Source of the DNA: Saprospiraceae bacterium
Lineage (GTDB): Bacteria > Bacteroidota > Bacteroidia > Chitinophagales > Saprospiraceae
Length of the DNA: 60,540 bases
Assembly (NCBI GenBank): GCA_020630435.1
Contig: JAHDBJ010000008.1
Span: forward strand, 1 to 60,540
Direction: 5' to 3'
Position 1 is the first letter of the stretch. Every line of letters starts with the position of its first letter. The notes beneath the pieces were generated by a model. The model ran no database searches. It was not told the DNA's origin and worked only from the letters and a program-made list of their open reading frames with translations. The position numbers and the translations under genes were made by a program. This document shows positions 8,976 through 18,423 of this stretch, in pieces.

Positions 8976-9361
8976 ACAGTTGTTTTCTACTAATTGGTTA
9001 AAAATATATTGACCGATTTATTACTCTTTATTAAAAACACACTTCATTTTATATTCAAGCTCCCTTTAAGACGCATTAAATACTGTCAAAAGGTATAAAT
9101 GTAAAACAATTATCTAAAACTTTAACGTTTTAGCAAAAAAAATGTTTTTCCTTAAAGAACAATTCACAATTCTATTAAGCTTATTAACATCTTATACCAC
9201 AATAATAGACCTATTCTAATCACTATAAAATTGCCTACAATACCGTCTATTCTTATTAATGCAGCATTTATTGGATTATTTTTTATTCATTAGTACAAAG
9301 ATTTTATATCTTTGCGGTCATTTTGAACAAAAATTTTTATTTCAAATAGACTATTTAAAAA
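8976..9361. other. Divergent intergenic region
   Basis: It separates the leftward acyltransferase from the rightward foldase gene. The only element I can support is the -7 box at 9307-9314 for the foldase. No small gene or strong hairpin is seen. Confidence 0.5.
9307..9314 (+). promoter_or_regulatory. -7 box before the PpiD-like gene
   Basis: TATCTTTG followed by CGG matches TAnnTTTG, 47 bases before the start codon. No -33 box at the expected distance is clear. Confidence 0.4.
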
Positions 9362-11479
9362 ATGGCTTTAATTCAAAAAATTCGTAATAATAGTTGGTTA
9401 CTAATTGTTTTACTAGGATTAGCAATGGCTGCCTTTCTATTAATGGATATGTTTAGTGGTAATAATGGTATGATTGGTGGCCCATCCACTACGGTTGGAA
9501 AAATTGGAAATCGAAATGTTTCATATCAAGAATTTGAAGCAAAAAATCGATTTAGATTTGGTAATTCTGCTGGAAATGTTTTTGCCCAAAGAAACGCAAT
9601 CTGGGATATGTTTGTCGAAGAGTCTATTGTTCAGGATGAGGCCGATGCATTAGGACTTAGCGTCTCTAAAGACGAATTGAGTGAATTATTATGGGGACCA
9701 AACTATAGCCCTATAATTATAAGAGACTTCCCTAATCAAAATTTTAGAGGACAAGTCAATGCAGAGCAAATCAATCAAATCAAAAGTTCTATTGAAAGTG
9801 GGCAAATGAATAAAGAGTTTGCTTCATTCTGGATGCAAGAAGAAAAAGATGTTATCAATGACCGTTTGAAAAGTAAGATGGTAAATCTAACATCTAAAGC
9901 CTTTTATACTCCAACTTGGATGGTAGAAATGTCAAATGATGAAAAAAATACTAGAGGAGATATAGAAGTTGTAAAGATTCCTTTCGATGCTATTGAAGAT
10001 ACACAAGTAGAATTAACAGATAATGATTATTCAAGTTATTTATCTGCCAATTCTGCAAAATATGTTACCAAAAATCCAACTTTTGGTGTGAATTATGTTG
10101 CCTTTGATGTCTTACCAAGTCAAGAAGATTCTACTGCACTTAGAACTGAATTGTCCGAATTAGTAAGTGGATTTTCAACTGCAGAAAGCGATTCTTCTTT
10201 TGTCCTTAGAAATAAAGGTGCAATTGATGTAACTTACTTTAGAAAAGATGAGTTGAGTGAAGCTGTGAAAGACAGACTTTTTGAAGAGCCTGTTGGCTCT
10301 GTTGTAGGTCCTTATGTAGATGGAAGATTTTATAAATTAGCCAAAATACTAAATCGTAAGGTTACACCTGACTCAGTACAAGCTAGGCATATCTTAGTGA
10401 GTACTCAAGCTAATAATCCATTTAGTGTCCAAACTGCAAAAAATAAAATTGATAGTTTGAAAAGTTTGATTTTAGCAGGTACACATCAGTTTGATTCTTT
10501 GGCTATTAAACATAGTGATGATCCAGGTTCAGGTTCAAAAGGTGGTGACTTAGGAATGGTAGGTTACCCTAGTAATTATGTAAAACCATTTAAAGATGCT
10601 GTTTTCTTTGGTGCTGGTAGAGGAAAATTACAAGTTGTACAATCTCAATTTGGTATCCATTTAATTGAAGTAACCAAAACAAAGTCTTCTGGAACACAAG
10701 GAGTCCAAGTAGCTTATATCGAAAGACCAATTAAGCCAAGTCAAGCAACTGTAGACAAAATATACCAAGAAGCTAGCCAATTCGCAGGAGATAATCGTTC
10801 CTTAGAAAATTTAGAAAAGGCAGCAGTTGATAAAGGTTTAACTGTAGAGACGGCACTAAATTTAGAGGAAAATTCTTATAATATACCTGGACTTAGCGTA
10901 ACAGGAAACGCTAGCCGTGACATCATTCGTTGGGCAAATAATGATGCTAATATTGGTGAAGTTTCTCCTAAAGTGTATGCTTTCAAAGATAATACGTTTT
11001 ATTACGATAATAAGTTTGTTGTTCCTGCACTAGCAAGTAGAACAAAAGCGGGCTTGCCTTCAATAGCGTCAGTCAAATCGGCTATTGAACCATTAGTACG
11101 AAACCAAAAGAAAGCTGAAATGCTTAAAGCAAAAATCTCTAGTACGGATTTATCAGCTATTGCAACACAATTTTCTACAAAAGTAGATACCATAAAAGGC
11201 TTAACGTTTAATAGCCCAATGATTAATGATGATAGAGAAGCAGACGTTATTGCCGCAGCTTTAGCCCTCGATGTGGATCAAGTTTCAAATCCTATCGTTG
11301 GAAATAATGGTGTTTATATGGTCAAATTATCAAATAGAATCGCCGCTAGAGCACCTTCAAATATCTCACAGTTAAGAAAAGAAGCCTCTTCAAAATATCA
11401 AAGTGCTGTGAAAAACGGATTAATCCGTTCTATCAAAGAAGTTACTAACATAGAAGATAATAGAAATACCTTCTTCTAA
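9362..11479 (+). CDS. Peptidyl-prolyl isomerase, PpiD/SurA type (705 aa)
   Basis: A periplasmic folding helper anchored in the inner membrane. A short cytoplasmic tail and one membrane helix (about 11-29) are followed by a SurA_N-like chaperone region (about 40-200). A parvulin rotamase domain sits at about 340-440, seen as QARHILVS, the SDDPGSGSKGGDLGM segment and QSQFGIHLIEV. A second, degenerate rotamase-like region probably follows, before a C-terminal helix. Length is greater than E. coli PpiD (623 aa), as is usual in Bacteroidota. It stands alone and ends in a strong terminator. Confidence 0.93.
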   Translation: MALIQKIRNNSWLLIVLLGLAMAAFLLMDMFSGNNGMIGGPSTTVGKIGNRNVSYQEFEAKNRFRFGNSAGNVFAQRNAIWDMFVEESIVQDEADALGLSVSKDELSELLWGPNYSPIIIRDFPNQNFRGQVNAEQINQIKSSIESGQMNKEFASFWMQEEKDVINDRLKSKMVNLTSKAFYTPTWMVEMSNDEKNTRGDIEVVKIPFDAIEDTQVELTDNDYSSYLSANSAKYVTKNPTFGVNYVAFDVLPSQEDSTALRTELSELVSGFSTAESDSSFVLRNKGAIDVTYFRKDELSEAVKDRLFEEPVGSVVGPYVDGRFYKLAKILNRKVTPDSVQARHILVSTQANNPFSVQTAKNKIDSLKSLILAGTHQFDSLAIKHSDDPGSGSKGGDLGMVGYPSNYVKPFKDAVFFGAGRGKLQVVQSQFGIHLIEVTKTKSSGTQGVQVAYIERPIKPSQATVDKIYQEASQFAGDNRSLENLEKAAVDKGLTVETALNLEENSYNIPGLSVTGNASRDIIRWANNDANIGEVSPKVYAFKDNTFYYDNKFVVPALASRTKAGLPSIASVKSAIEPLVRNQKKAEMLKAKISSTDLSAIATQFSTKVDTIKGLTFNSPMINDDREADVIAAALALDVDQVSNPIVGNNGVYMVKLSNRIAARAPSNISQLRKEASSKYQSAVKNGLIRSIKEVTNIEDNRNTFF

Positions 11480-11500
11480 TCTCAATATAGAATAAAAATT

Positions 11501-11532
11501 AAGGGCGGGTTCATCGAACTTGCCCTTTTTTT
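11501..11532 (+). terminator. Rho-independent terminator after the PpiD-like gene
   Basis: AAGGGC-GGTTC pairs with GAACTTGCCCTT across an ATC loop, followed by a run of T. Confidence 0.85.
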
Positions 11533-11567
11533 ATATGTTTTAGTAATATTGTCATAAAAATAAACAA

Positions 11568-12725
11568 ATGAAAATCGGAATTGTATGTTATCCTACTTAT
11601 GGAGGTAGTGGTGTTTTAGCAACAGAACTAGGAAAAGGTTTGGCGCAAAAAGGTCACCAAGTACATTTTATTACCTATCGCCAACCAGCACGATTAACAC
11701 ATTTTCAAGAAAATGTCTTTTATCACGAAGTTAGTGCCGCTGACTATCCTTTGTTTGAATATCCACCTTATGATACTGCTTTAGCAAGTAAACTTGTAGA
11801 TGTTATTCTATATGAAAAATTGGATATTCTACACGTCCATTACGCTATTCCTCATGCTACGGTAGCCTATATGGCAAAAAAAATATTACTAACAAAAGGT
11901 AAATATATTCCTGTGGTCACCACTCTACACGGTACAGATATTACGCTAGTTGGTAAAAATGCTTCTTTCACTCCCGTAGTAGAATTTTCTATCAACAAAT
12001 CAGATGGTGTAACAGCAGTATCCGAAAGTCTAAAACAGCAAACCTATGATTCGTTTGATATTAAACAAGATATTAAAGTCATTTATAACTTTATAGATTT
12101 TGAGCGGTTTAAAAAATCGGATAAAGAACATTTTAAAAAATTAATTGCTCCAAATCAAGAGAAAATACTAACCCATACCTCAAACTTTCGTAAAGTAAAA
12201 AGAGTAGAAGATGTCGTCTTAATATTTAAAAAAGTAAGAGAAAAATTACCTAGTAAGTTATTGCTTATTGGAGATGGTCCTGAACGTGAAAATGTAGAAC
12301 GGCTATGCAGAGATTTGCAGCTTTGTGACGAAATCCGCTTCCTAGGAAAACAAGATGCTGTAGAAGATCTATTGGCTATCAGTGATTTATTTTTGATGCC
12401 TTCTGCTAGCGAAAGTTTTGGTCTAGCTGCACTAGAAGCAATGGCTTGCCAAGTCCCCGTTATATCATCCAATATTGGTGGATTACCCGAAGTAAATATA
12501 GAAGCCCAAACTGGTTTTTTAAGTGCTGTTGGCAATATAGAAGAAATGAGTAAAAATGCCATTCAACTACTTTCAAATGAAGATACATTAAATACGTTTA
12601 GGCAAAATGCTTTAAAACAAGCTCAACAATTTAGTTTAGAAAATATTTTACCACAATACGAAAGTTATTATGGTGAAATTCTAGAGAAAGAAGCAGCTAA
12701 TCCTTATCAAGTCAATAGGATTTAG
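11568..12725 (+). CDS. bshA: N-acetyl-alpha-D-glucosaminyl L-malate synthase BshA (385 aa)
   Basis: First enzyme of bacillithiol synthesis: it joins UDP-GlcNAc and L-malate. It is a GT4 retaining glycosyltransferase. The start MKIGIVCYPTYGGSGVLATELG is characteristic of BshA, as is the nearby YRQPAR segment. The donor-site motif E-x7-E is at Glu282 and Glu290 (SESFGLAALEAM). Length is close to the Bacillus enzyme (377 aa). The partner genes bshB and bshC are not in the window, so the pathway is inferred from this gene alone. It reads in the same direction as pepD, 42 bases downstream. Confidence 0.92.
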   Translation: MKIGIVCYPTYGGSGVLATELGKGLAQKGHQVHFITYRQPARLTHFQENVFYHEVSAADYPLFEYPPYDTALASKLVDVILYEKLDILHVHYAIPHATVAYMAKKILLTKGKYIPVVTTLHGTDITLVGKNASFTPVVEFSINKSDGVTAVSESLKQQTYDSFDIKQDIKVIYNFIDFERFKKSDKEHFKKLIAPNQEKILTHTSNFRKVKRVEDVVLIFKKVREKLPSKLLLIGDGPERENVERLCRDLQLCDEIRFLGKQDAVEDLLAISDLFLMPSASESFGLAALEAMACQVPVISSNIGGLPEVNIEAQTGFLSAVGNIEEMSKNAIQLLSNEDTLNTFRQNALKQAQQFSLENILPQYESYYGEILEKEAANPYQVNRI

Positions 12726-12767
12726 AACATTTAAAATCATTTAATTAAAAACGATACACTACACAAA

Positions 12768-14231
12768 ATGAAACAGTCCGTCCGAAATCTAACACCACAA
12801 GCCTTATGGAGCAACTTTGCTGATCTCAATGCCGTACCTCGAGCTTCAAAAAAAGAAGAACGGGTAATTGCCTTTATGGAAGCATTTGGCAATAAGTTGA
12901 ACTTGTCAACTTATGTCGATGAAATTGGTAATGTTATTATTAAAAAGCCTGCTACTATAGGGATGGAAAACCGTCAAACCGTTGCATTGCAAAGCCATTT
13001 AGATATGGTACATCAAAAAAATGCTGGTACGCAATTCAACTTTGATACAGAAGGTATAAAAATGTTAGTAGAAGACGATTGGGTCAAAGCCGATGGCACG
13101 ACTCTAGGAGCAGATAATGGTATTGGAGTAGCAACTATTATGGCAATATTAGCATCAGAAGATATTGTTCATCCTACGATTGAAGCTCTATTTACAATTG
13201 ATGAAGAAACAGGCTTAACTGGAGCGATGGGTTTCAAAGGAGATTTATTAGATGCTGATATTATGCTTAATCTCGATACAGAAGATGATGACGAGCTGAC
13301 AATTGGTTGTGCTGGCGGCATCGATGTTACTGGAAAGGGTACTTATAAAGCGAGCGATTGCCCTTCTGATTCTATCGCTTTTAAAATCCAAATCAAAGGA
13401 CTTACAGGTGGACACTCTGGAATGGATATTCATAAAGGAAGAGGTAATGCAAACAAACTACTGAACCGATTATTATATGATATTAATAAATCTTTTACGC
13501 TAAACATCTCAGAGTTTGATGGTGGAGGACTACGCAATGCCATTCCTAGAGAAGCTTACGCTATCATTACTATCCAATCAAAAGAGATAAATGAATTCAA
13601 AACATTTATAAAAAAACAAAAGGTAATATTATTAAATGAATATAAAATAACCGATCCCGACATTGAATTAACATTAACGGAGGTCGTCAATCCTTCTAGT
13701 GTCTTAGAAAAATCCTTCCAAGATCGTTTAATCCGTACAATATATGCTTGCCCAAACGGAGTATATCGTATGAGTCCTAATATTGAAGGACTTGTTCAAA
13801 CCTCCAATAATATTGCTAGAGTTCTAGTCAAAGAAGGACAATATGCCATAAAGTGCCTTACACGAGGTTCTGTTGATAGTGAAAAAACAGATATGGCAAT
13901 GTCTATAACAAGTACCTTTGAACTCTTAGGAGCAACCGTGAGCTATACTAATGACTATCCAGGTTGGGAACCAAAGCCTGATGCTCAAATCATCCAATTG
14001 ATGAGCCAGCTATATAAAGAAATGTTCAACGCTGATCCTCATGTCAATGCTTGTCATGCAGGTTTAGAATGTGGTATCTTAGGTACACATTATCCCGATA
14101 TGCAAATGATTTCGTTTGGACCAAACATTAGAGGTGCACACTCCCCTGATGAGAAGGTGCAGATCAGTTCTGTACAGAAATTTTGGAATTATTTATTAGA
14201 AACGCTTAAACGTATTCCTCCCAAAGCCTAG
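12768..14231 (+). CDS. pepD: Aminoacyl-histidine dipeptidase PepD (487 aa)
   Basis: An M20-family dizinc peptidase that splits Xaa-His and other dipeptides in the cytoplasm. Seen: metal ligand motif SHLDMV (His77, Asp79), bridging Asp116 in LGADNGIG, catalytic Glu146-Glu147 in IDEETGLTG, a dimerisation insert beginning at GLTGGHSGMDIHKGRGNA, and the C-terminal ligand region CHAGLECG. Length equals the E. coli enzyme almost exactly (485 aa). It may be co-transcribed with bshA; no biochemical link between the two is known to me. Confidence 0.94.
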   Translation: MKQSVRNLTPQALWSNFADLNAVPRASKKEERVIAFMEAFGNKLNLSTYVDEIGNVIIKKPATIGMENRQTVALQSHLDMVHQKNAGTQFNFDTEGIKMLVEDDWVKADGTTLGADNGIGVATIMAILASEDIVHPTIEALFTIDEETGLTGAMGFKGDLLDADIMLNLDTEDDDELTIGCAGGIDVTGKGTYKASDCPSDSIAFKIQIKGLTGGHSGMDIHKGRGNANKLLNRLLYDINKSFTLNISEFDGGGLRNAIPREAYAIITIQSKEINEFKTFIKKQKVILLNEYKITDPDIELTLTEVVNPSSVLEKSFQDRLIRTIYACPNGVYRMSPNIEGLVQTSNNIARVLVKEGQYAIKCLTRGSVDSEKTDMAMSITSTFELLGATVSYTNDYPGWEPKPDAQIIQLMSQLYKEMFNADPHVNACHAGLECGILGTHYPDMQMISFGPNIRGAHSPDEKVQISSVQKFWNYLLETLKRIPPKA

Positions 14232-14329
14232 TTTTTTTATGAAGTTTCTCAATAATTGGCTACTGAGCTTATTAAAATTGAAGCAAAAAGGCTTTTTCAG
14301 AAACCAGTAAGCTATTTTTTGAACAACTT

Positions 14330-15229
14330 CTATCCTAAGGCTGCTATGATAGTAATCATGTGTTGGGCAATTTCTTCTCCTTTATCTTCTTGAAGAAAAT
14401 GTCCAGCATTTGCAATCGTTTTATGTTCTTGCCCCTTTGTTCCTAAAATCAAACTATGAAAAATCTTATCTGCTCCTGCTGTTATGGGGTCTTTGTCGCT
14501 AAAAAGTGTAATAAACGGTTTGTCCCATTTTGTTAAAACCTCCCATGCCTTAAGGTTTGCAGGTGAGGCAGGATCGTCTGGTGATGTTGGTACTAAAAGT
14601 GGAAATTTCCTAGCTCCTGCTTTATAACGTTCATCTGGGAAAGGGGCATTATAAGCTCTAACGACTTCTTCACTCAATTCTGTAGTAGTCGCCATTTGTA
14701 GTGTTTTCCCTGTAATAAATTCAGGAACATTCTGAACAAATTCTTGCCATTGGAAAAAGGCTTTAGGCATCGGTTGTAAGCCTGTAGGTAAAAATGTATT
14801 CGCCGCAAAAATATATTTAAACCGTTCTGACTGTTCTGCTGCTATTCGAAGTCCTATTAGTCCGCCCCAATCTTGACAAAATAAGATTATCTCTTTTAAC
14901 CCTAATTGTTCTACTAAAGAAAACGTCCAATTTACATGACGTTGGTAAGTATAATCCGATTGATGAATCGGTTTGTCTGATTTTCCAAAACCTATCAAAT
15001 CAGGGGTAATCACTCTATATCCAGCATTGCTTAAAACGGGTATCATTTTACGATATAAATACGACCAAGATGGTTCTCCATGTAGCAGTAAAATAACCTG
15101 TCCTTCTTTATCTCCTTCATCAAGATAGTGCATATTTAAACCATCTCCTACGTTTATATAATGGGCTTCAAAAGAATAATCTTCTAGGTTTTCAAAGGCC
15201 TCCAATGGTGTAACTAATTTTTCTATCAT
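14330..15229 (-). CDS. Haloalkane dehalogenase-like alpha/beta hydrolase (299 aa)
   Basis: The sequence fits subfamily I haloalkane dehalogenases, which replace halogen by hydroxyl in alkyl halides. Seen: oxyanion motif HGEPSW (50-55), nucleophile Asp120 and halide-binding Trp121 in FCQDWGG, acid Asp247 (SDKDPI) and base His277 (NAGHFLQ). A second halide-binding Trp may be Trp161 in the cap. The DLIGFGKSDKP segment is also typical. Length is near DhlA (310 aa). Related dehalogenase-like hydrolases without dehalogenase activity exist, so activity is inferred. It converges with pepD and has no obvious operon partner. Confidence 0.85.
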   Translation of the reverse strand: MIEKLVTPLEAFENLEDYSFEAHYINVGDGLNMHYLDEGDKEGQVILLLHGEPSWSYLYRKMIPVLSNAGYRVITPDLIGFGKSDKPIHQSDYTYQRHVNWTFSLVEQLGLKEIILFCQDWGGLIGLRIAAEQSERFKYIFAANTFLPTGLQPMPKAFFQWQEFVQNVPEFITGKTLQMATTTELSEEVVRAYNAPFPDERYKAGARKFPLLVPTSPDDPASPANLKAWEVLTKWDKPFITLFSDKDPITAGADKIFHSLILGTKGQEHKTIANAGHFLQEDKGEEIAQHMITIIAALG

Positions 15230-15436
15230 CTTAATTTTAATATTTAGGAAAGGGTTAAAAATAGGATTCTTCTTTGATTCTTCTCAAATTATTTTTAATA
15301 TTGAAATACAAATCGCATACTTAATACTTAATCCAATCATTTTTATCAAACTCATTAAATAAACTATCCATTTTTTCTACTAACCCAAGACAAAACACAT
15401 TGCTATTGATTTATATCGATTTTAAAATCAATAATA

Positions 15437-16240
15437 ATGAAAAATTTTGTCTTATTTATTACTTGTCTGATTGGCTTTACGTTACAAGCCCAAAAAATTC
15501 AACTCCTCCCTCCTAAAGAACTTTTTGCAGAAACCTATGCTGTCGTGGTTGGTGTTGCAGATTATAAAGATAATCGAGTCGGCGATTTAAATTATAGCGA
15601 TGACGATGCTTACCAGTTTTATGCTACACTTATCAATCCTAGCGGATGGAATGTTCCTAAACAAAATATCATATTACTAATTGATGAACAAGCTACTAAA
15701 AATAATATTTTAACTGCTTTAAGGAGAGTCGTTTCTGTAGCGCGATCCAATGATAAAATTTTATTTTATTTTGCAGGGCATGGCGAAAAAGGAGGCTTAC
15801 TTCCTAGTGATTTAAACAGCTATACAGGAGCAAATTTTTTAAAACATTTTGAGCTGAAAACCGTTTTAACACAAGCTAAAACCCCCTACAAATTTTGCTT
15901 TGTCGATGCTTGTGAATCAGGAGCAGTAACTGATGCACTATACATTGGAGGGGTATCAGATTTATTGTATGGTCATTACAATAGTGGGATTGCAATGATG
16001 CTTGCATCTGGTAAAAAAGAAAAGTCACTTGAGTTGGGTAATATTCGACAAGGTATCTTTACCCATTTTCTTATTCGTGGTCTAGAAGGGGAAGCTAATT
16101 TTTATCAGGATAAAGTCATTACTATCTACGAGCTTTTCTCATTTGTGTACCATAATGTGAGACAGCTTACTCATAATAAACAAAACCCAGAAATTAGTGG
16201 TGATTATAATAAGTTTTCGATAGTCAAACGGCTTCGTTAA
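15437..16240 (+). CDS. Secreted caspase-family (C14) protease (267 aa)
   Basis: A signal peptide (cleavage probably after TLQAQ, residue 19) is followed by one caspase-like p20 domain. The catalytic dyad is His115 in FYFAGHGEKGG and Cys159 in FVDACESGAV. The strand AVVVGVADYKD at the front of the domain and the DDDA region are also typical. Such prokaryotic caspase homologues usually cut after Arg or Lys; the target is unknown. There is no extra effector or sensor domain, and no neighbour suggests an operon. The signal peptide places it in the periplasm or outside the cell, unlike cytoplasmic defence caspases. Confidence 0.88.
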   Translation: MKNFVLFITCLIGFTLQAQKIQLLPPKELFAETYAVVVGVADYKDNRVGDLNYSDDDAYQFYATLINPSGWNVPKQNIILLIDEQATKNNILTALRRVVSVARSNDKILFYFAGHGEKGGLLPSDLNSYTGANFLKHFELKTVLTQAKTPYKFCFVDACESGAVTDALYIGGVSDLLYGHYNSGIAMMLASGKKEKSLELGNIRQGIFTHFLIRGLEGEANFYQDKVITIYELFSFVYHNVRQLTHNKQNPEISGDYNKFSIVKRLR

Positions 16241-16440
16241 TATACATATTGAAAGAAGTATAAAAATGTTAATTTTTTAGTTCTAATTGTTTCGCTTTTC
16301 TAAAATTATAGATAATTCTATAGTAGAATATAATTACTATACTTCACAATCAAAATACTATAAGGTAATTTTTCAAACTACTTTAATCTAAAGTTTCATT
16401 TTTACTATTGATGAAACTATTCAATCCTAAATAAAATTTC

Positions 16441-16448
16441 TACATTTG
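16441..16448 (+). promoter_or_regulatory. -7 box before the transketolase genes
   Basis: TACATTTG followed by CAGCG, 75 bases before the start codon, matches TAnnTTTG. No convincing -33 box. Confidence 0.4.
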
Positions 16449-16523
16449 CAGCGTCTAATGTCCTTACCATAAATTAAATACAAGACACCATCTTTTTTGT
16501 CAAAAATTTAATCCATAAAACTT

Positions 16524-17366
16524 ATGGCAGATATTCAAAAATTAGAAAATGTTGCTTCGCAAGTTCGTCGTGATATTATTCGCATGGTTCATGCTGTTCA
16601 GTCAGGGCATCCTGGTGGTTCTCTAGGCTGTACTGATTTTTTAGTTGCTTTATATGGTGAAATCATGGAATATGATCCTAATTTCAACATGGACGGTAAG
16701 CATGAAGATATGTTCTTTTTATCGAACGGACACATCTCTCCACTCTGGTACAGTGTACTAGCACGAAATGGCTATTTCCCTACTAAAGAATTGGCAACAT
16801 TCCGAAAAATCAATTCTAGATTACAAGGACATCCTGCTACACATGAAGGGCTTCCAGGAGTTAGAGTAGCTTCTGGCTCGTTAGGGCAAGGATTATCTGT
16901 AGCTATTGGTGTTGCCCTGTCAAAAAAGCTGAACGGCGATGATAAGACAGTCTATTGTTTGACAGGAGATGGTGAACTACAAGAAGGACAAATTTGGGAA
17001 GCCATGATGTTTGCAACACATCATAAAGTAGATAACCTAATCGTTACCGTAGATTGGAATGGTCAACAAATAGATGGTGCGAATGATGATGTCATAACAT
17101 TAGGCGATTTAGAAGCTAAATGGCAAAGTTTTGGTTGGGAAGTGCTTCATATGAATGGAAATGATATGACCGCAGTTGTAGAAGGATTAAAACACGCTAA
17201 AACTAAAACAGGACAAGGAAAGCCTATTGTTATATTGATGAAGACAGAAATGGGGTATGGTGTAGATTATATGATGGGAACACACGCTTGGCATGGAAAA
17301 GCACCAAACGATGAATTAACAGCAAAAGCCTTAAACCAACTTGAAGAAACGCTAGGAGATTACTAG
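16524..17366 (+). CDS. Transketolase, N-terminal (TPP-binding) subunit (280 aa)
   Basis: Forms half of a split transketolase, which moves two-carbon ketol units in the pentose phosphate pathway. Seen: [10 protein letters not shown] (about 27-36), NGHISP, the [11 protein letters not shown] segment, and the thiamine diphosphate motif [13 protein letters not shown] (GDG near 154). The domain ends where the pyrimidine-binding half of a full-length enzyme would begin. The other half is the next gene, 61 bases downstream. Split transketolases are common in Bacteroidota and archaea. Confidence 0.93.
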   Translation: MADIQKLENVASQVRRDIIRMVHAVQSGHPGGSLGCTDFLVALYGEIMEYDPNFNMDGKHEDMFFLSNGHISPLWYSVLARNGYFPTKELATFRKINSRLQGHPATHEGLPGVRVASGSLGQGLSVAIGVALSKKLNGDDKTVYCLTGDGELQEGQIWEAMMFATHHKVDNLIVTVDWNGQQIDGANDDVITLGDLEAKWQSFGWEVLHMNGNDMTAVVEGLKHAKTKTGQGKPIVILMKTEMGYGVDYMMGTHAWHGKAPNDELTAKALNQLEETLGDY

Positions 17367-17427
17367 CTATTTATGTGGGGTAAGTACTTTAAATTTAAAA
17401 GGCTTACCATTTCTAAAAAACAAACAG

Positions 17428-18387
17428 ATGTTAGAAAATCTTATATCAACAGGTAAAAAAGCGACCAGAGATGGATTTGGGGCAGGATTGCACGAAATTG
17501 GTCAACAAAATTCAGAAGTAGTTGCTTTATGTGCTGACTTAGTCGGTTCCCTAAAAATGCAAGCATTTATAAAAGACTTTCCAGAGCGATTTTTCCAAGT
17601 CGGTATCGCCGAAGCTAATATGATGGGAATAGCTGCAGGACTAGCAACTGGCGGAAAGATTCCTTATACTGGAACATTTGCAAACTTTTCGACAGGTCGT
17701 GTCTATGATCAAATTCGTCAAAGTATTGCCTACTCTCATAAAAATGTAAAAATTTGTGCTTCTCATGCTGGGGTAACATTAGGAGAAGATGGCGCAACAC
17801 ATCAAATCTTAGAAGATATTGGTATGATGAAAATGTTGCCAGGTATGACGGTTATCAATCCTTGTGATTATAATCAAACTAAAGCTGCAACTATTGCAAT
17901 TGCCAAGCATTATGGTCCTGTTTATTTGCGTTTTGGAAGACCTAGTTGGCCTATTTTCACACCAGAAGACCAAGTTTTTGAAATTGGGAAAGCACTACTA
18001 CTAAGTGAAGGAACAGACGTCAGTATTTTTGCAACAGGACATATGGTTTGGCAAGCGATTGAAGCAGCTAAAGCCTTAGCACAAGACGGCATTAGTTGTG
18101 AGATCATCAATATCCATACCATCAAACCTTTGGATGAAGACGCTGTTCTAGCATCCGCTAAAAAAACAGGTTGTGTAGTATCCGCTGAAGAACATCAAAG
18201 ACATGGTGGTTTAGGAGACAGTATTGCTCAACTTCTTGCTAGGGCGTATCCTACTCCGATGGAATTTGTAGCAGTTAATGATAGTTTTGGAGAAAGCGGA
18301 AAACCCTTTGAATTAATGGAAAAATACGGTCTAGGTGTATCCGATGTTATCCAATCTGTAAAAACCGTTTTAAAACGTAAAGCATAA
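17428..18387 (+). CDS. Transketolase, C-terminal subunit (319 aa)
   Basis: Partner of the gene just upstream; together they make one active site. It contains the pyrimidine-binding domain, with [21 protein letters not shown] (the conserved Glu is in GIAEANM), the region [15 protein letters not shown], and the transketolase C-terminal domain with [15 protein letters not shown]. Same strand, short spacing, so one operon. Nothing is missing compared with the family. Confidence 0.93.
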   Translation: MLENLISTGKKATRDGFGAGLHEIGQQNSEVVALCADLVGSLKMQAFIKDFPERFFQVGIAEANMMGIAAGLATGGKIPYTGTFANFSTGRVYDQIRQSIAYSHKNVKICASHAGVTLGEDGATHQILEDIGMMKMLPGMTVINPCDYNQTKAATIAIAKHYGPVYLRFGRPSWPIFTPEDQVFEIGKALLLSEGTDVSIFATGHMVWQAIEAAKALAQDGISCEIINIHTIKPLDEDAVLASAKKTGCVVSAEEHQRHGGLGDSIAQLLARAYPTPMEFVAVNDSFGESGKPFELMEKYGLGVSDVIQSVKTVLKRKA

Positions 18388-18423
18388 AACTTCTTTTTTA
18401 AGAAACTTTATTAAAATAATATT

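Noticed and set aside
4603-9000. AlkB-like, phosphoesterase, lipase and acyltransferase genes as one new system
   Set aside because: They lie on different strands, are separated by a terminator and a convergent junction, and their family roles do not fit together.
15437-16240. Caspase gene as part of a defence island
   Set aside because: It has a signal peptide and its neighbours are metabolic genes; no nuclease, sensor or restriction gene is near.
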